From: Enterobacter hormaechei ATCC 49162
GTDB lineage: Bacteria > Pseudomonadota > Gammaproteobacteria > Enterobacterales > Enterobacteriaceae
Reading direction: 5' to 3'
NCBI RefSeq assembly: GCF_001875655.1
Contig: NZ_MKEQ01000002.1
Coordinates: 496,001 to 560,000, forward strand
DNA: 64,000 bases
Every line of letters begins with the position of its first letter. Position 1 is the first letter of the stretch. Below, one piece after another: positions 1-8,235 of the stretch. The notes beneath the pieces were generated by a model. The model searched no databases and was not told where the DNA came from. It was given only the letters and a program-made list of their open reading frames with translations. The position numbers and the translations under genes were made by a program.

Positions 1-486
1 CGCTTTTCCGCTCTGCACCGCGTGGGCCAGCGCGGCGGCGGTCTCTTCCATCGGCGTGTTTTCGTCTACGCGGTGAGAATAGAAAATATCCACATACTCC
101 ACGCCCATGCGTTTCAGGCTCTGGTCGAGGCTGGCGAGCAGGTATTTACGTGAACCGCCTGAACCATACGGTCCTGGCCACATGTCGTAACCCGCTTTGG
201 TGGAGATGATCAGCTCGTCGCGATACCCGGAAAAATCTTCCCGCAGCAGGCGGCCAAAATTCTCTTCAGCGCTGCCCGGAGGGGGGCCGTAGTTATTGGC
301 AAGGTCAAAATGGGTAATGCCGAGATCGAAGGCCTTACGCAGCAGCGCGCGCTGGGAATCGAGCGCCTGAACGTGACCGAAGCTGTGCCACAGGCCCAGC
401 GACAGTGCCGGTAAGCGCAGGCCACTTTTGCCGCAGTATCGGTACTGCATGTTTTCGTATCGGCCGGTGTAAGGGTGCCAGGACAT
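1..486 (-). CDS. yghZ: L-glyceraldehyde 3-phosphate reductase, aldo/keto reductase (3' end beyond window)
   Basis: This is the N-terminal 162 residues of an aldo/keto reductase; the gene runs off the left edge. The family reduces small aldehydes such as L-glyceraldehyde 3-phosphate with NADPH in the cytoplasm. The start at 486 follows an AAGGAG Shine-Dalgarno and gives [13 protein letters not shown], typical of YghZ. The AKR catalytic tetrad is visible as Asp61, Tyr66 (in NNYGPP), Lys97 (in STKAGY) and His138 (in YSHRVD). It is divergent from the chemoreceptor at 638, with about 150 bp between them that must hold both promoters. The assignment rests on recalled similarity to E. coli YghZ. Confidence 0.9.
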   Translation of the reverse strand, partial: MSWHPYTGRYENMQYRYCGKSGLRLPALSLGLWHSFGHVQALDSQRALLRKAFDLGITHFDLANNYGPPPGSAEENFGRLLREDFSGYRDELIISTKAGYDMWPGPYGSGGSRKYLLASLDQSLKRMGVEYVDIFYSHRVDENTPMEETAAALAHAVQSGKA

Positions 487-637
487 GATGTCTCCTTTCT
501 TGTCGGTGAAATTTCGAAACAACGTTTTCATTCTATGCCGACTCGATAACAAAAAAGTATATTTTCTACCGTATCTGCCGATAACGAGGGTAGTACTCGC
601 CTCTGGGCGAATTCACCCTCACGGCAAGGAATACTCA

Positions 638-2185
638 ATGAAGATGCTTCGTAATTTCACCATCCGTTTCGTCATGCTGACGATACTGGGGATCTTTTGT
701 GTCATGTGGGCAGGGGGGGGGCTTTACAGCACCTGGTCTCTGTCTCGTGTTTCTGATGGTAATGAGGTTGACCGCCAGCTGGTCAGGCAAATGACGGTGC
801 TGAGCCAGGGCAACGATCAGTATTTCCGTTTCGTCACCCGCCTGAGCCGGGCGATGGAAGTCAAAGCGGCGGGCGGAACGCCGGACCTGGCTTCCGCCCA
901 GCAGGCGCTGGATAACATGAGTAAAAAGCTGGCAGAGATGAAAGCTATCTCCCCTGGCCCGATGGATGAAAAGGTATCTGCACAGGTGATTTCTACCTGG
1001 CAGGCGCTGCTCGATCAGGGCGTTACGCCGCAGATGGCGCAGGCGAAGCAGGCGACGATCGAAGGCTATCGTCAGCATGCCAACAACGTCACCCCGCCGC
1101 TAAGCCGTGCATTCGGGGCCGCGGCTGAGAACTTCAACAACACCGCGGCGAAGGCGCTCGACAGCACGCGCGTGGTGGTCGACAGCCTCACCAGCATGAC
1201 CCGGACGGTGATTATCACCGCCACGATCGTGGGTCTGCTGATCCTGCTGTTCACCGACCGCTACCTGGTGGCGATACTGGTAAAACCGCTGGATCGTATC
1301 CGTCAGCAGTTCCGCCAGATTGCGCAGGGCGATCTCAGCCAGCCGATTGAATCTTTGGGCCGCAACTGCGTGGGGCAACTGGTGCCGCTGTTGAGCGCCA
1401 TGCAGGACAGTCTGCGGGAGGCGGTCAGCACGATTCGTTCCGGCAGCGAGAATATCTGGCGCGGGGCAACGGAGATCTCCAGCGGGAATAACGATCTCTC
1501 TTCGCGTACCGAAGAGCAGGCCGCCGCGCTGGAAGAGACCGCGGCCAGCATGGAGCAGCTTACCGCAACGGTGAAGCTGAACGCTGAAAGCGCGCGCCAG
1601 GCCAGCCAGCTTGCGGATGTCGCCTCCAGCACGGCCAGCCGCGGCGGGTCGCTGGTGGATGATGTGGTCACAACCATGAGTGGCATTTCGGACAGCTCGA
1701 AAAAAATCGCTGAAATCACTACCGTCATCAACAGCATCGCCTTCCAGACCAATATTCTGGCGCTGAACGCCGCGGTGGAAGCGGCCCGGGCCGGGGAGCA
1801 GGGGCGTGGCTTTGCGGTCGTGGCGGGTGAGGTGCGTAATCTGGCCAGCCGCAGCGCGAATGCGGCAAAAGAGATCGAAGGGCTGATTGCGGATTCCGTT
1901 GCCCGCGTGGAGCAGGGGGCGAAGCTGGTGAACGATACCGGCACCACGATGGAAGCGATCCTGCGCGACGTGACGGAGGTGACCGTCATTATGAAGCAGA
2001 TCGCCACCGCGTCAGAGGAGCAGAGCAAAGGTATTTCTCAGGTCGGCGTTGCCATCACGCAGATGGACGGTGTGACTCAGCAGAACGCCTCGCTGGTGGA
2101 GCAGGTTTCCGCCGCCGCCGCCGCACTGGAACGGCAGACTGAAGAACTCCAGCGCTCAGTGCAGAAATTCCGTCTCACCGCGTAA
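638..2185 (+). CDS. Methyl-accepting chemotaxis protein
   Basis: A 515-residue transmembrane chemoreceptor that signals ligand binding to CheA/CheW. The N-terminal membrane helix lies at about 10-30, a periplasmic four-helix ligand-binding region at about 31-190, a second membrane helix at about 190-208, then HAMP and the long cytoplasmic signalling coiled coil. The signalling hairpin tip is recognisable ([20 protein letters not shown]). The ATG at 638 is chosen because AAGGA lies 7 nt upstream; the open frame reaches back to 485 but that stretch does not look like protein. The C-terminus (QKFRLTA) lacks the NWETF pentapeptide that binds CheR/CheB in Tar and Tsr, so adaptation may depend on other receptors. 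A run of nine G (713-721) lies in the first membrane helix. The ligand is unknown. Confidence 0.93.
   Translation: MKMLRNFTIRFVMLTILGIFCVMWAGGGLYSTWSLSRVSDGNEVDRQLVRQMTVLSQGNDQYFRFVTRLSRAMEVKAAGGTPDLASAQQALDNMSKKLAEMKAISPGPMDEKVSAQVISTWQALLDQGVTPQMAQAKQATIEGYRQHANNVTPPLSRAFGAAAENFNNTAAKALDSTRVVVDSLTSMTRTVIITATIVGLLILLFTDRYLVAILVKPLDRIRQQFRQIAQGDLSQPIESLGRNCVGQLVPLLSAMQDSLREAVSTIRSGSENIWRGATEISSGNNDLSSRTEEQAAALEETAASMEQLTATVKLNAESARQASQLADVASSTASRGGSLVDDVVTTMSGISDSSKKIAEITTVINSIAFQTNILALNAAVEAARAGEQGRGFAVVAGEVRNLASRSANAAKEIEGLIADSVARVEQGAKLVNDTGTTMEAILRDVTEVTVIMKQIATASEEQSKGISQVGVAITQMDGVTQQNASLVEQVSAAAAALERQTEELQRSVQKFRLTA
713..721 (+). repeat. G9 homopolymer in the chemoreceptor coding sequence
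   Basis: Nine consecutive G residues encode Gly-Gly-Gly at about residues 26-28. Slippage by one or two bases would shift the frame within the first 30 codons. The present length keeps the gene open. Confidence 0.9.
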
Positions 2186-2190
2186 CCTTA

Positions 2191-2937
2191 TCATGTCAGG
2201 CCGTCTCTGGCGGCCTGACATTTATCGCTCTGAATAATCTGTGTAACCTGCAACAGCTGACCAATTTTCACTTCGCTTGCCCGCTTAAATTTACTTTTGT
2301 CGATCAGCAACAGCGACTGGCTGGCACGGTTTAACAGCAGCGCCTTAAAGCCCGCGTTGTGCTCGGACGGATCCCAAAGGATGCCATGCTCATCAACCCC
2401 TTCACACGAGAAGATAAACAGATCGATCTCCAGCCCTTTTAGCTGCGTCACCAGCGCCGGATTAACATAGCAGCGATACTTACGATCAAGCGTCCCGCCG
2501 GAGCAGATAAGCGTGATCCGCTCGCGCTTCGCCATCTCGTGGCAGACAGGCAGGCTGTTGGTAAACACGGTGAGGTCGATGTCCGGCAACTGGCGCGCCA
2601 GATGAAAGCAGGTTGAGCTGGCGTCGAGGGCGATGGTCATCCCTTCGCTGATCCAGCCCAGCGCGTGTCGGGCAATATCGGCTTTGTCGGCATAATGACT
2701 TTTTAACCGTGCGACAAAAGGTTCACCGCTGTCGCGGCTATCCGGATGAATCAGACGCGCGCGTCCGTGCTGGCGCAGGATCTTCCCCTGCTGTTGCAAC
2801 GCCTTCAGATCGCGGCGGATCGTCTCTTTGCTGACGGCGAGTTTTTCAGCCAGCACATCGGTGGCCAGCCAGTCGCTTTTACCCAGCAGATCAAGGATGG
2901 CCTGCTGTCGGGTCTGTTTTAGCGGCGAGTCTGACAT
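2191..2937 (-). CDS. fucR: DeoR-family transcriptional regulator, FucR-like
   Basis: A 248-residue DeoR-type regulator. The N-terminal winged helix-turn-helix has its recognition helix in SKETIRRDLKAL (about 36-47), and the C-terminal DeoR sensor domain binds sugar phosphates. Much of the sequence agrees with E. coli FucR (243 aa), including FIFSCEG and LLLIDKSKF. Start 2937 is chosen for its AAGGA at a 7-nt spacing; the frame is open further upstream to 3072. In E. coli fucR closes the fucose gene cluster, but here no fucose catabolic or transport gene is adjacent, so the targets are not evident. An orthologue with changed specificity is possible. Confidence 0.8.
   Translation of the reverse strand: MSDSPLKQTRQQAILDLLGKSDWLATDVLAEKLAVSKETIRRDLKALQQQGKILRQHGRARLIHPDSRDSGEPFVARLKSHYADKADIARHALGWISEGMTIALDASSTCFHLARQLPDIDLTVFTNSLPVCHEMAKRERITLICSGGTLDRKYRCYVNPALVTQLKGLEIDLFIFSCEGVDEHGILWDPSEHNAGFKALLLNRASQSLLLIDKSKFKRASEVKIGQLLQVTQIIQSDKCQAARDGLT
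2193..2226 (+). terminator. Rho-independent terminator of the chemoreceptor gene, inside the fucR-like 3' end
   Basis: TGTCAGGCCG (2194-2203) pairs with CGGCCTGACA (2211-2220) around a 7-nt loop and is followed by a short T run on the plus strand. The stem falls within the last codons of the convergent regulator gene, so the two genes share this DNA. Confidence 0.7.
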
Positions 2938-3013
2938 ACCATGATCCTTGCGCAAGCCGTTCGGAATAAGCAGGAGTATGAATTTTTCAGGCCACTCACC
3001 GCAATACCGCGCG

Positions 3014-3040
3014 AAAAAAAACCAGCGCGCTGGCTGGTTT
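3014..3040 (-). terminator. Terminator of the glycine-zipper gene
   Basis: On the minus strand AAACCAGC (3040-3033) pairs with GCTGGTTT (3026-3019) and runs into an eight-T tract (3021-3014), just downstream of the stop codon at 3053. Confidence 0.8.
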
Positions 3041-3052
3041 TCATCGTATTTA

Positions 3053-3385
3053 TCAGTGTGTCGCTTCACCAATCAGCGCACCGGAGCCGGCACCCACCGC
3101 TGCTCCTTTCAGCACGCTTTTACCCGTGAGGGCAGCCGCACCCGCGCCTACCGCAGCGCCCACGGCGCCGCCGGTACGTGCCGCTTTGCCTTTATCGCCG
3201 TTTTTGAACATTGCCCCGGTGCCTGCACCGACCACGGCACCGCCAACGGTGGATTTAACATCTTTGCCCGCAATCGCGCCTATTGCCGCGCCAGCGACAG
3301 CGCCTGTCGCGGTTTTATCCATCGCCATGCCGGAGGTGGAAACGAAAAGTGCACTGATAAGAAGGGTGGTTTTGAGGTATTTCAC
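3053..3385 (-). CDS. Exported glycine-zipper protein
   Basis: A 110-residue protein with a signal peptide (positive start, hydrophobic core to about residue 20, cleavage near GMAM) followed by many Gly-Ala-rich GxxxG repeats, the pattern of glycine-zipper membrane-associated proteins such as OsmB/SlyB relatives. There is no lipobox cysteine, so it is probably an envelope protein anchored by helix packing. The start is GTG at 3385 with AAGGAA about 5-6 nt upstream; no ATG fits. It is a single-gene unit with its own terminator. The molecular role is unknown. Confidence 0.75.
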   Translation of the reverse strand: MKYLKTTLLISALFVSTSGMAMDKTATGAVAGAAIGAIAGKDVKSTVGGAVVGAGTGAMFKNGDKGKAARTGGAVGAAVGAGAAALTGKSVLKGAAVGAGSGALIGEATH

Positions 3386-3483
3386 AACGGTTCCTTGTAG
3401 TCATAAACATCGCCCAGTGTGCCAGCGAGTTTACCTTCCTTTTTGGCTAATCATGCTTGCCTGGTCTTCGTCGTGCAGAAGAA

Positions 3484-3499
3484 GGGCGGCGAACCGCCC
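3484..3499 (-). terminator. Possible terminator hairpin after yghU
   Basis: GGGCGG (3484-3489) and CCGCCC (3494-3499) form a compact hairpin downstream of the yghU stop. The following minus-strand sequence (TTCTTC) is only partly T-rich, so termination efficiency is uncertain. Confidence 0.4.
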
Positions 3500-3508
3500 G
3501 GATGTTTC

Positions 3509-4375
3509 TCAGCCCTGACGCTTATCTTCGGTCTGGGTATCGAAGTCGCTCGCAGAATGGCGTTCATGCAACTGCTCGTTCAGCTCGCCGTTGGTGCGGT
3601 TAACAATGCGTCCGCGTTTAACGGCCGGACGATTCGCCACATCTTTTGCCCAGCGCTGCACGTTGGTGTACTTCCCGGCATCCAGGAACTCGGCGGCGTT
3701 ATAGACGCTGCCCAGCGCCACGCAGCCAAACCATGGCCAGACCGCCATATCCGCAATGGTATATTCCTCACCCGCTACGTAACGACCGCGCGCCAGCTGT
3801 TTGTCCAGCACGTCGAACAGGCGTTTAGCTTCCATGGTGAAGCGATCGATAGCGTACTCAATTTTTACCGGCGCGTAGTTATAGAAGTGGCCAAAACCAC
3901 CGCCGAGGAACGGGGCCGCGCCCTGTAACCAGAACAGCCAGTTCAGGGTTTCCGTCCGGCCCGCCGGATCTTTTGGCAGGAAGTGACCAAATTTCTCGGC
4001 CAGGTAAAGCAGGATATTGCCGGATTCAAAGACGCGCGTCGGCGGGGTGGTGGAGTGGTCACGCAGCGCCGGGATCTTCGAGTTCGGGTTCACGTCGACA
4101 AAACCGCTGGAGAACTGATCGCCCTCACCGATGCGGATTAACCATGCGTCGTATTCCGCGCCCGTCACGCCCAGCGCCAGCAGCTCTTCCAGCATGATGG
4201 TAATTTTCTGCCCATTCGGCGTACCCAGAGAGTACAGCTGGAGCGGGTGTGCGCCCACAGGTAGCTCTTTCTCGTGCGTAGCGCCCGAGACGGGACGGTT
4301 GATATTGGCGAACGCGCCGCCGTTATTCTGTTTCCATTCCCACACTTTCGGTGGCTGATAGGTGTTATCTGACAT
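3509..4375 (-). CDS. yghU: Glutathione S-transferase family disulfide reductase YghU
   Basis: A 288-residue protein, the same length as E. coli YghU, with an N-terminal thioredoxin-like GST domain (about 45-130, with the FESGNILLYLAEKFG glutathione-site helix) and an all-helical C-terminal domain. YghU-type enzymes bind two glutathione molecules and have disulfide-bond reductase and organic peroxidase activity in the cytoplasm. Start 4375 gives MSDNTYQPPKVW as in the family. It lies upstream of and divergent from gss, another glutathione-using enzyme, as in E. coli. Confidence 0.95.
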   Translation of the reverse strand: MSDNTYQPPKVWEWKQNNGGAFANINRPVSGATHEKELPVGAHPLQLYSLGTPNGQKITIMLEELLALGVTGAEYDAWLIRIGEGDQFSSGFVDVNPNSKIPALRDHSTTPPTRVFESGNILLYLAEKFGHFLPKDPAGRTETLNWLFWLQGAAPFLGGGFGHFYNYAPVKIEYAIDRFTMEAKRLFDVLDKQLARGRYVAGEEYTIADMAVWPWFGCVALGSVYNAAEFLDAGKYTNVQRWAKDVANRPAVKRGRIVNRTNGELNEQLHERHSASDFDTQTEDKRQG

Positions 4376-4558
4376 GTTGGCCTGCCTCTTTGGTGTTGTG
4401 TTGAGGCAGTGTAGCAGGAGACAGGGGAACCGTTTAACGATGTGAGCGTAATGGGCAGAGCGGGTGTATGATAACGCCACCTCTGTCAGTTAATTACAAC
4501 GTGCAGACGACGACAACCCCACAAAAAAATTGCCGCCTGCCTGTTTTAGGTTGGATAC

Positions 4559-6421
4559 ATGCGTAAAGGAACGTTAAGCAGTGACGCACCCTTCGGGACG
4601 TTATTAGGCTATGCGCCGGGTGGCGTGGCGATTTACTCTTCAAATTACGGCAGTCTCGATCCGCGTCACTACCCGGAAGACGCGGAATTCCGCAGCTATA
4701 TCGGCAACGAATACATGGGCCATAAATGGCAGTGCGTTGAGTTTGCGCGCCGTTTCCTGTTTCTCAATCACGGGTTTGTCTTTACCGACGTCGGGATGGC
4801 GTGGGAGATCTTCTCCCTGCGTTTTTTACGCGAAGTGGTGAACGACAATATTCTGCCGCTACAGGCCTTTGCCAATGGTTCTAAACGCGCGCCGCAGGCC
4901 GGTGCGCTGCTCATCTGGCAAAAGGGCGGTGAGTTTCATGAGACCGGCCACGTCGCCGTTATCACCCAGTTGCTGGATGACAGAGTGCGCATTGCCGAGC
5001 AGAACGTTATTCACTCCCCGCTGCCGATGGGGCAGCAGTGGACGCGCGAGCTGCGTCTGAGTGTGGAGGACGGCTGCTATACCCTTCATGACACCTTCAA
5101 CGATACCGAGATCCTCGGCTGGATGATCCAGACGGAGGAGACGGAACACAGTATTCCTCAGCCGGAGATCGACGGTGAGCTGCTGAAAATCAGCGGCGCG
5201 CGGTTGAAGAACCACCGTCAGTTCGACGGAAAATGGCTCAATGAAAACGATGCCCTGCAACAGGCGTACATTCGCGCCAACGGCCACGTTATCAACAACG
5301 ATCCCTGCCAGTACTTCACTATTACCGAAAGTGCCGAGCAGGAGCTGATCAAAGCCACCAACGAACTGCACCTGATGTATCTCCACGCGACCGATAAAGT
5401 GCTGAAAGACGACAACTTGCTCGCGCTTTTCGACATCCCGAAAATCCTCTGGCCGCGTCTGCGTCTCTCCTGGCAGTGGCGTCGTCACCATATGATCACC
5501 GGTCGTATGGATTTCTGTATGGATGAACGCGGCATCAAGGTTTACGAGTACAACGCGGATTCCGCCTCCTGCCATACCGAGGGCGGGCTTATTCTTGAAG
5601 AGTGGGTGAAAAACGGCTATCGCGGCACCGGCCACAATCCGGCGGAAGGCTTGCTGGAGGAACTGACCGGCGCATGGAAGCACAGCCACGCGCGGCCGTT
5701 CGTGCATATCATGCAGGACAACGATATCGAAGAGGATTACCACGCGCTCTTTATTCAGCGCTCGCTGATGCAGGCCGGGTTTGACACCAAAATCCTGCAT
5801 GGCCTTGGCGCGCTGAGCTGGGATGCCGCCGGGCAACTGATTGATGATGAAGGCCGTCACGTTAACTGCGTATGGAAAACCTGGGCGTGGGAAACGGCGA
5901 TTGAGCAGATCCGCGAGGTGAGCGAAACCGAGTATGCCGCCGTGCCTATCCGCACCGGTCATCCGCAAGGCGAAGTGCGCCTGATTGACGTCCTGCTGCG
6001 CCCGGAAGTGCTGGTCTTCGAACCGCTGTGGACGGTGATCCCCGGTAATAAGGCGATCCTGCCGGTGCTGTGGCAGCTGTTCCCGAACCACCGCTATCTG
6101 CTCGATACCGATTTTGAGGTCAACGATCTGCTCAAACGCACCGGTTATGCCGTTAAACCGATAGCCGGACGCTGCGGGAGCAATATCGACCTGATCGGCG
6201 CCCAGGATGAACTGCTGGACCAGTCCAGCGGCAAGTTTGTCGACCGCAAAAATATCTACCAGCAGCTGTGGTGCCTGCCGAAGATTGACGGCAAATACAT
6301 TCAGGTCTGCACCTTTACCGTGGGCGGGAACTATGGCGGAACCTGTCTGCGCGGGGATGACTCGCTGGTGGTGAAGAAAGAGAGCGATATTGAACCGCTG
6401 ATTGTGGTGAAGGATAAGTAA
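4559..6421 (+). CDS. gss: Bifunctional glutathionylspermidine synthetase/amidase
   Basis: A 620-residue enzyme (E. coli 619) that makes glutathionylspermidine from glutathione, spermidine and ATP, and also hydrolyses it. The N-terminal CHAP-type amidase holds catalytic Cys59 (in WQCVEFARR) and His131 (in ETGHVA). The C-terminal ATP-grasp-like synthetase spans about 200-620 and is strongly conserved, including YEYNADSASCH and the terminal region with VGGNYGGTCLRG. The window also encodes glutathione synthetase (gshB) and spermidine-pathway enzymes (speA, speB, speC, metK), the sources of its substrates. Confidence 0.96.
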   Translation: MRKGTLSSDAPFGTLLGYAPGGVAIYSSNYGSLDPRHYPEDAEFRSYIGNEYMGHKWQCVEFARRFLFLNHGFVFTDVGMAWEIFSLRFLREVVNDNILPLQAFANGSKRAPQAGALLIWQKGGEFHETGHVAVITQLLDDRVRIAEQNVIHSPLPMGQQWTRELRLSVEDGCYTLHDTFNDTEILGWMIQTEETEHSIPQPEIDGELLKISGARLKNHRQFDGKWLNENDALQQAYIRANGHVINNDPCQYFTITESAEQELIKATNELHLMYLHATDKVLKDDNLLALFDIPKILWPRLRLSWQWRRHHMITGRMDFCMDERGIKVYEYNADSASCHTEGGLILEEWVKNGYRGTGHNPAEGLLEELTGAWKHSHARPFVHIMQDNDIEEDYHALFIQRSLMQAGFDTKILHGLGALSWDAAGQLIDDEGRHVNCVWKTWAWETAIEQIREVSETEYAAVPIRTGHPQGEVRLIDVLLRPEVLVFEPLWTVIPGNKAILPVLWQLFPNHRYLLDTDFEVNDLLKRTGYAVKPIAGRCGSNIDLIGAQDELLDQSSGKFVDRKNIYQQLWCLPKIDGKYIQVCTFTVGGNYGGTCLRGDDSLVVKKESDIEPLIVVKDK

Positions 6422-6436
6422 CTTACCCCTGATATA

Positions 6437-6470
6437 AAAAGCCCCCGCAGGGCATTCTGCGGGGGCTTTT
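6437..6470. terminator. Bidirectional terminator between gss and pgaD
   Basis: AAAAGCCCCCGCAG (6437-6450) pairs perfectly with CTGCGGGGGCTTTT (6457-6470) around a 6-nt loop. It has A and T tails on both sides and sits between two convergent genes. Confidence 0.92.
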
Positions 6471-6472
6471 CA

Positions 6473-6907
6473 TTACTGTTCATCCTCTTCGTGCTGCTCG
6501 CTGATCTTCAAATCAATGATCCGGCCAATCTGGTCATGGTAAATCGTCAGCAGGTTGTACTGGCTCATCTCGGACATGATTTGCGGCGTGACGTTAAAAC
6601 TTTGGGCAAGCTCGTCATGGCGCAACATTTCCGGATGACGCCGCCTCACATGCGCTCGGCGGCGATTGTACTGATACCACAGGATCAGCAGCCAGCCGTT
6701 CAACGCGGCAATCAGCAGATAGACCAGCACCGTATTGAAGGATGCGATAATCACGCTCCAGCGGTGATCGCTCTCCTCGGTCAACTGCATCCACAGCCTT
6801 GCATACAGGAAAAACAGGAATCCTCCCCAGGCTATAAGCGTTAATACGGCATCGAAAAGACGCGGTGCCAGCCGATGCTCAGTCAAAATTAACGTATTCT
6901 CGTTCAT
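6473..6907 (-). CDS. pgaD: Poly-N-acetylglucosamine synthesis protein PgaD
   Basis: A 144-residue inner-membrane protein with two predicted membrane helices (about 18-38 and 52-80) and a charged cytoplasmic tail. PgaD binds PgaC and is needed for cyclic-di-GMP-stimulated polymerisation of poly-beta-1,6-N-acetylglucosamine. It is the last gene of pgaABCD and its start overlaps the pgaC stop by 4 nt (ATGA), indicating translational coupling. The sequence is less conserved than PgaC, as usual; the call rests on position, length (E. coli 137) and topology. Confidence 0.92.
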   Translation of the reverse strand: MNENTLILTEHRLAPRLFDAVLTLIAWGGFLFFLYARLWMQLTEESDHRWSVIIASFNTVLVYLLIAALNGWLLILWYQYNRRRAHVRRRHPEMLRHDELAQSFNVTPQIMSEMSQYNLLTIYHDQIGRIIDLKISEQHEEDEQ

Positions 6908-8235
6908 TGAATGCTCCCTTTTCCCCGGTCCGGACTGATCCAGCGCGCGCGGGCGCGTTTACGTTTTAGCATCACTTTTGGAAATGCCACGAGGGTGGTA
7001 AACAGGCCAATCATCCAGTACACCATCGGGAACCAGATCACCCAGAACAGCGAGCCTGCCACTTTCCGCTCGTAGCGCCGCTCGATATACAAACTGACGA
7101 GGAATTGCAGCAGGCACATCACGCCCAGCAGCAGCCCGGTAAACGCTGGCGGAAACAGGCTCGCAACGGCCAGATTCGCGGGAAGAGGGATAATATGGCT
7201 GAGAATGAACAACACCACAGTCGCCCCATAAGCAAACGCCCACAGCGTTGATAGCGCGTACTCAAGAAACAGGGGCCACATGCGATGATGCTCCCAGCGG
7301 GCCATCTTACGCAGGTTAACCAGAAACACCTCTGCACCCCCCTGCGCCCAGCGCAGACGCTGTTTCCATAGCCCCTTTAGCGTCTCCGGCATCAGGATCC
7401 AGCACAGCGCCCGCGGCTCAAAAAAGATATCCCAGTGGCGTAGCTGAAGCTTCCAGCTTATGTCGATGTCCTCTGTGATCATGTCCGGGCTCCAGTACCC
7501 GACATCCGCCAGCGCCTGACGGCGAAAGGCGGCGATGACGCCGGAGACGGTAAAGACCCGGCCATAGATCCGCTGCGTTCGCTTGATAAGCCCAATAATG
7601 GAAGAAAACTCGCCGACCTGAATGCGGCCAATCAGCGTTGAGCGCGTGCGAATACGCGGATTTCCGGTGACGGCCCCAACGTGGGGATACTGAATCAGCG
7701 GTGCCACCAGATACGCCGCGGTATCACGGTCGAGCAGGGCGTCGCCGTCAATGCAGACCAGCAGATCGCCCCGGGCCGCCGCCGCACCCGCCTTGAGCGC
7801 CACGGCTTTCCCCTGGTTCTCCGCGAGGTTAATCACCCGCAGGCGCGGCTGCTCCTGCGCCAGCTGGTACAGTACCTCCGCCGTGTTATCCGAAGAACCG
7901 TCGTTGATGGCGATAACTTCTACATTCCAGTATCGCTGATCCAGCGCGGCGCTAATTGTCTCCCGTGCGTTTCGTTCCTCATTGAAGCAGGGAATCAGAA
8001 TCGAGATTAACGGCTCACCGGCTAAGGCGGGGGCGGGGGTTGCGTCATCCCACGACCAGTGCCGTTCAAGCTGAAACCAGAAATAGAGGCCGCCGGTTAC
8101 CCAGAGCACGGACATAAACAGCGGCCAGAAAAAGACAAAGTCCAGAATCAGTTCGCCGGTAAACAGCGCGGCTACGCCTAACGGCAACCCGAATACCAGA
8201 CACAAAATTGAGAAGGCGAGAATGCGGTCAGTCAT
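6904..8235 (-). CDS. pgaC: Poly-beta-1,6-N-acetylglucosamine synthase PgaC
   Basis: A 443-residue inner-membrane family 2 glycosyltransferase that polymerises UDP-GlcNAc and secretes the chain with PgaD. Two N-terminal membrane helices are followed by the catalytic domain, with NDG (about 111-113), the metal-binding DGD (163-165), the catalytic TED (255-257) and the processive-synthase motif QRLRW (292-296), then three C-terminal membrane segments. It overlaps pgaB by 8 nt and pgaD by 4 nt. Close agreement with E. coli PgaC (441 aa) leaves little doubt. Confidence 0.97.
   Translation of the reverse strand: MTDRILAFSILCLVFGLPLGVAALFTGELILDFVFFWPLFMSVLWVTGGLYFWFQLERHWSWDDATPAPALAGEPLISILIPCFNEERNARETISAALDQRYWNVEVIAINDGSSDNTAEVLYQLAQEQPRLRVINLAENQGKAVALKAGAAAARGDLLVCIDGDALLDRDTAAYLVAPLIQYPHVGAVTGNPRIRTRSTLIGRIQVGEFSSIIGLIKRTQRIYGRVFTVSGVIAAFRRQALADVGYWSPDMITEDIDISWKLQLRHWDIFFEPRALCWILMPETLKGLWKQRLRWAQGGAEVFLVNLRKMARWEHHRMWPLFLEYALSTLWAFAYGATVVLFILSHIIPLPANLAVASLFPPAFTGLLLGVMCLLQFLVSLYIERRYERKVAGSLFWVIWFPMVYWMIGLFTTLVAFPKVMLKRKRARARWISPDRGKGSIQ

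Noticed and set aside
485..637. N-terminal extension of the chemoreceptor frame back to 485
   Set aside because: It overlaps the yghZ start and shows no protein-like pattern; ATG 638 has a proper Shine-Dalgarno and starts a typical receptor N-terminus.
4859..6091. 410-codon minus-strand ORF opposite gss
   Set aside because: Gss is intact with its catalytic Cys and His; the antisense frame has no recognisable domain.
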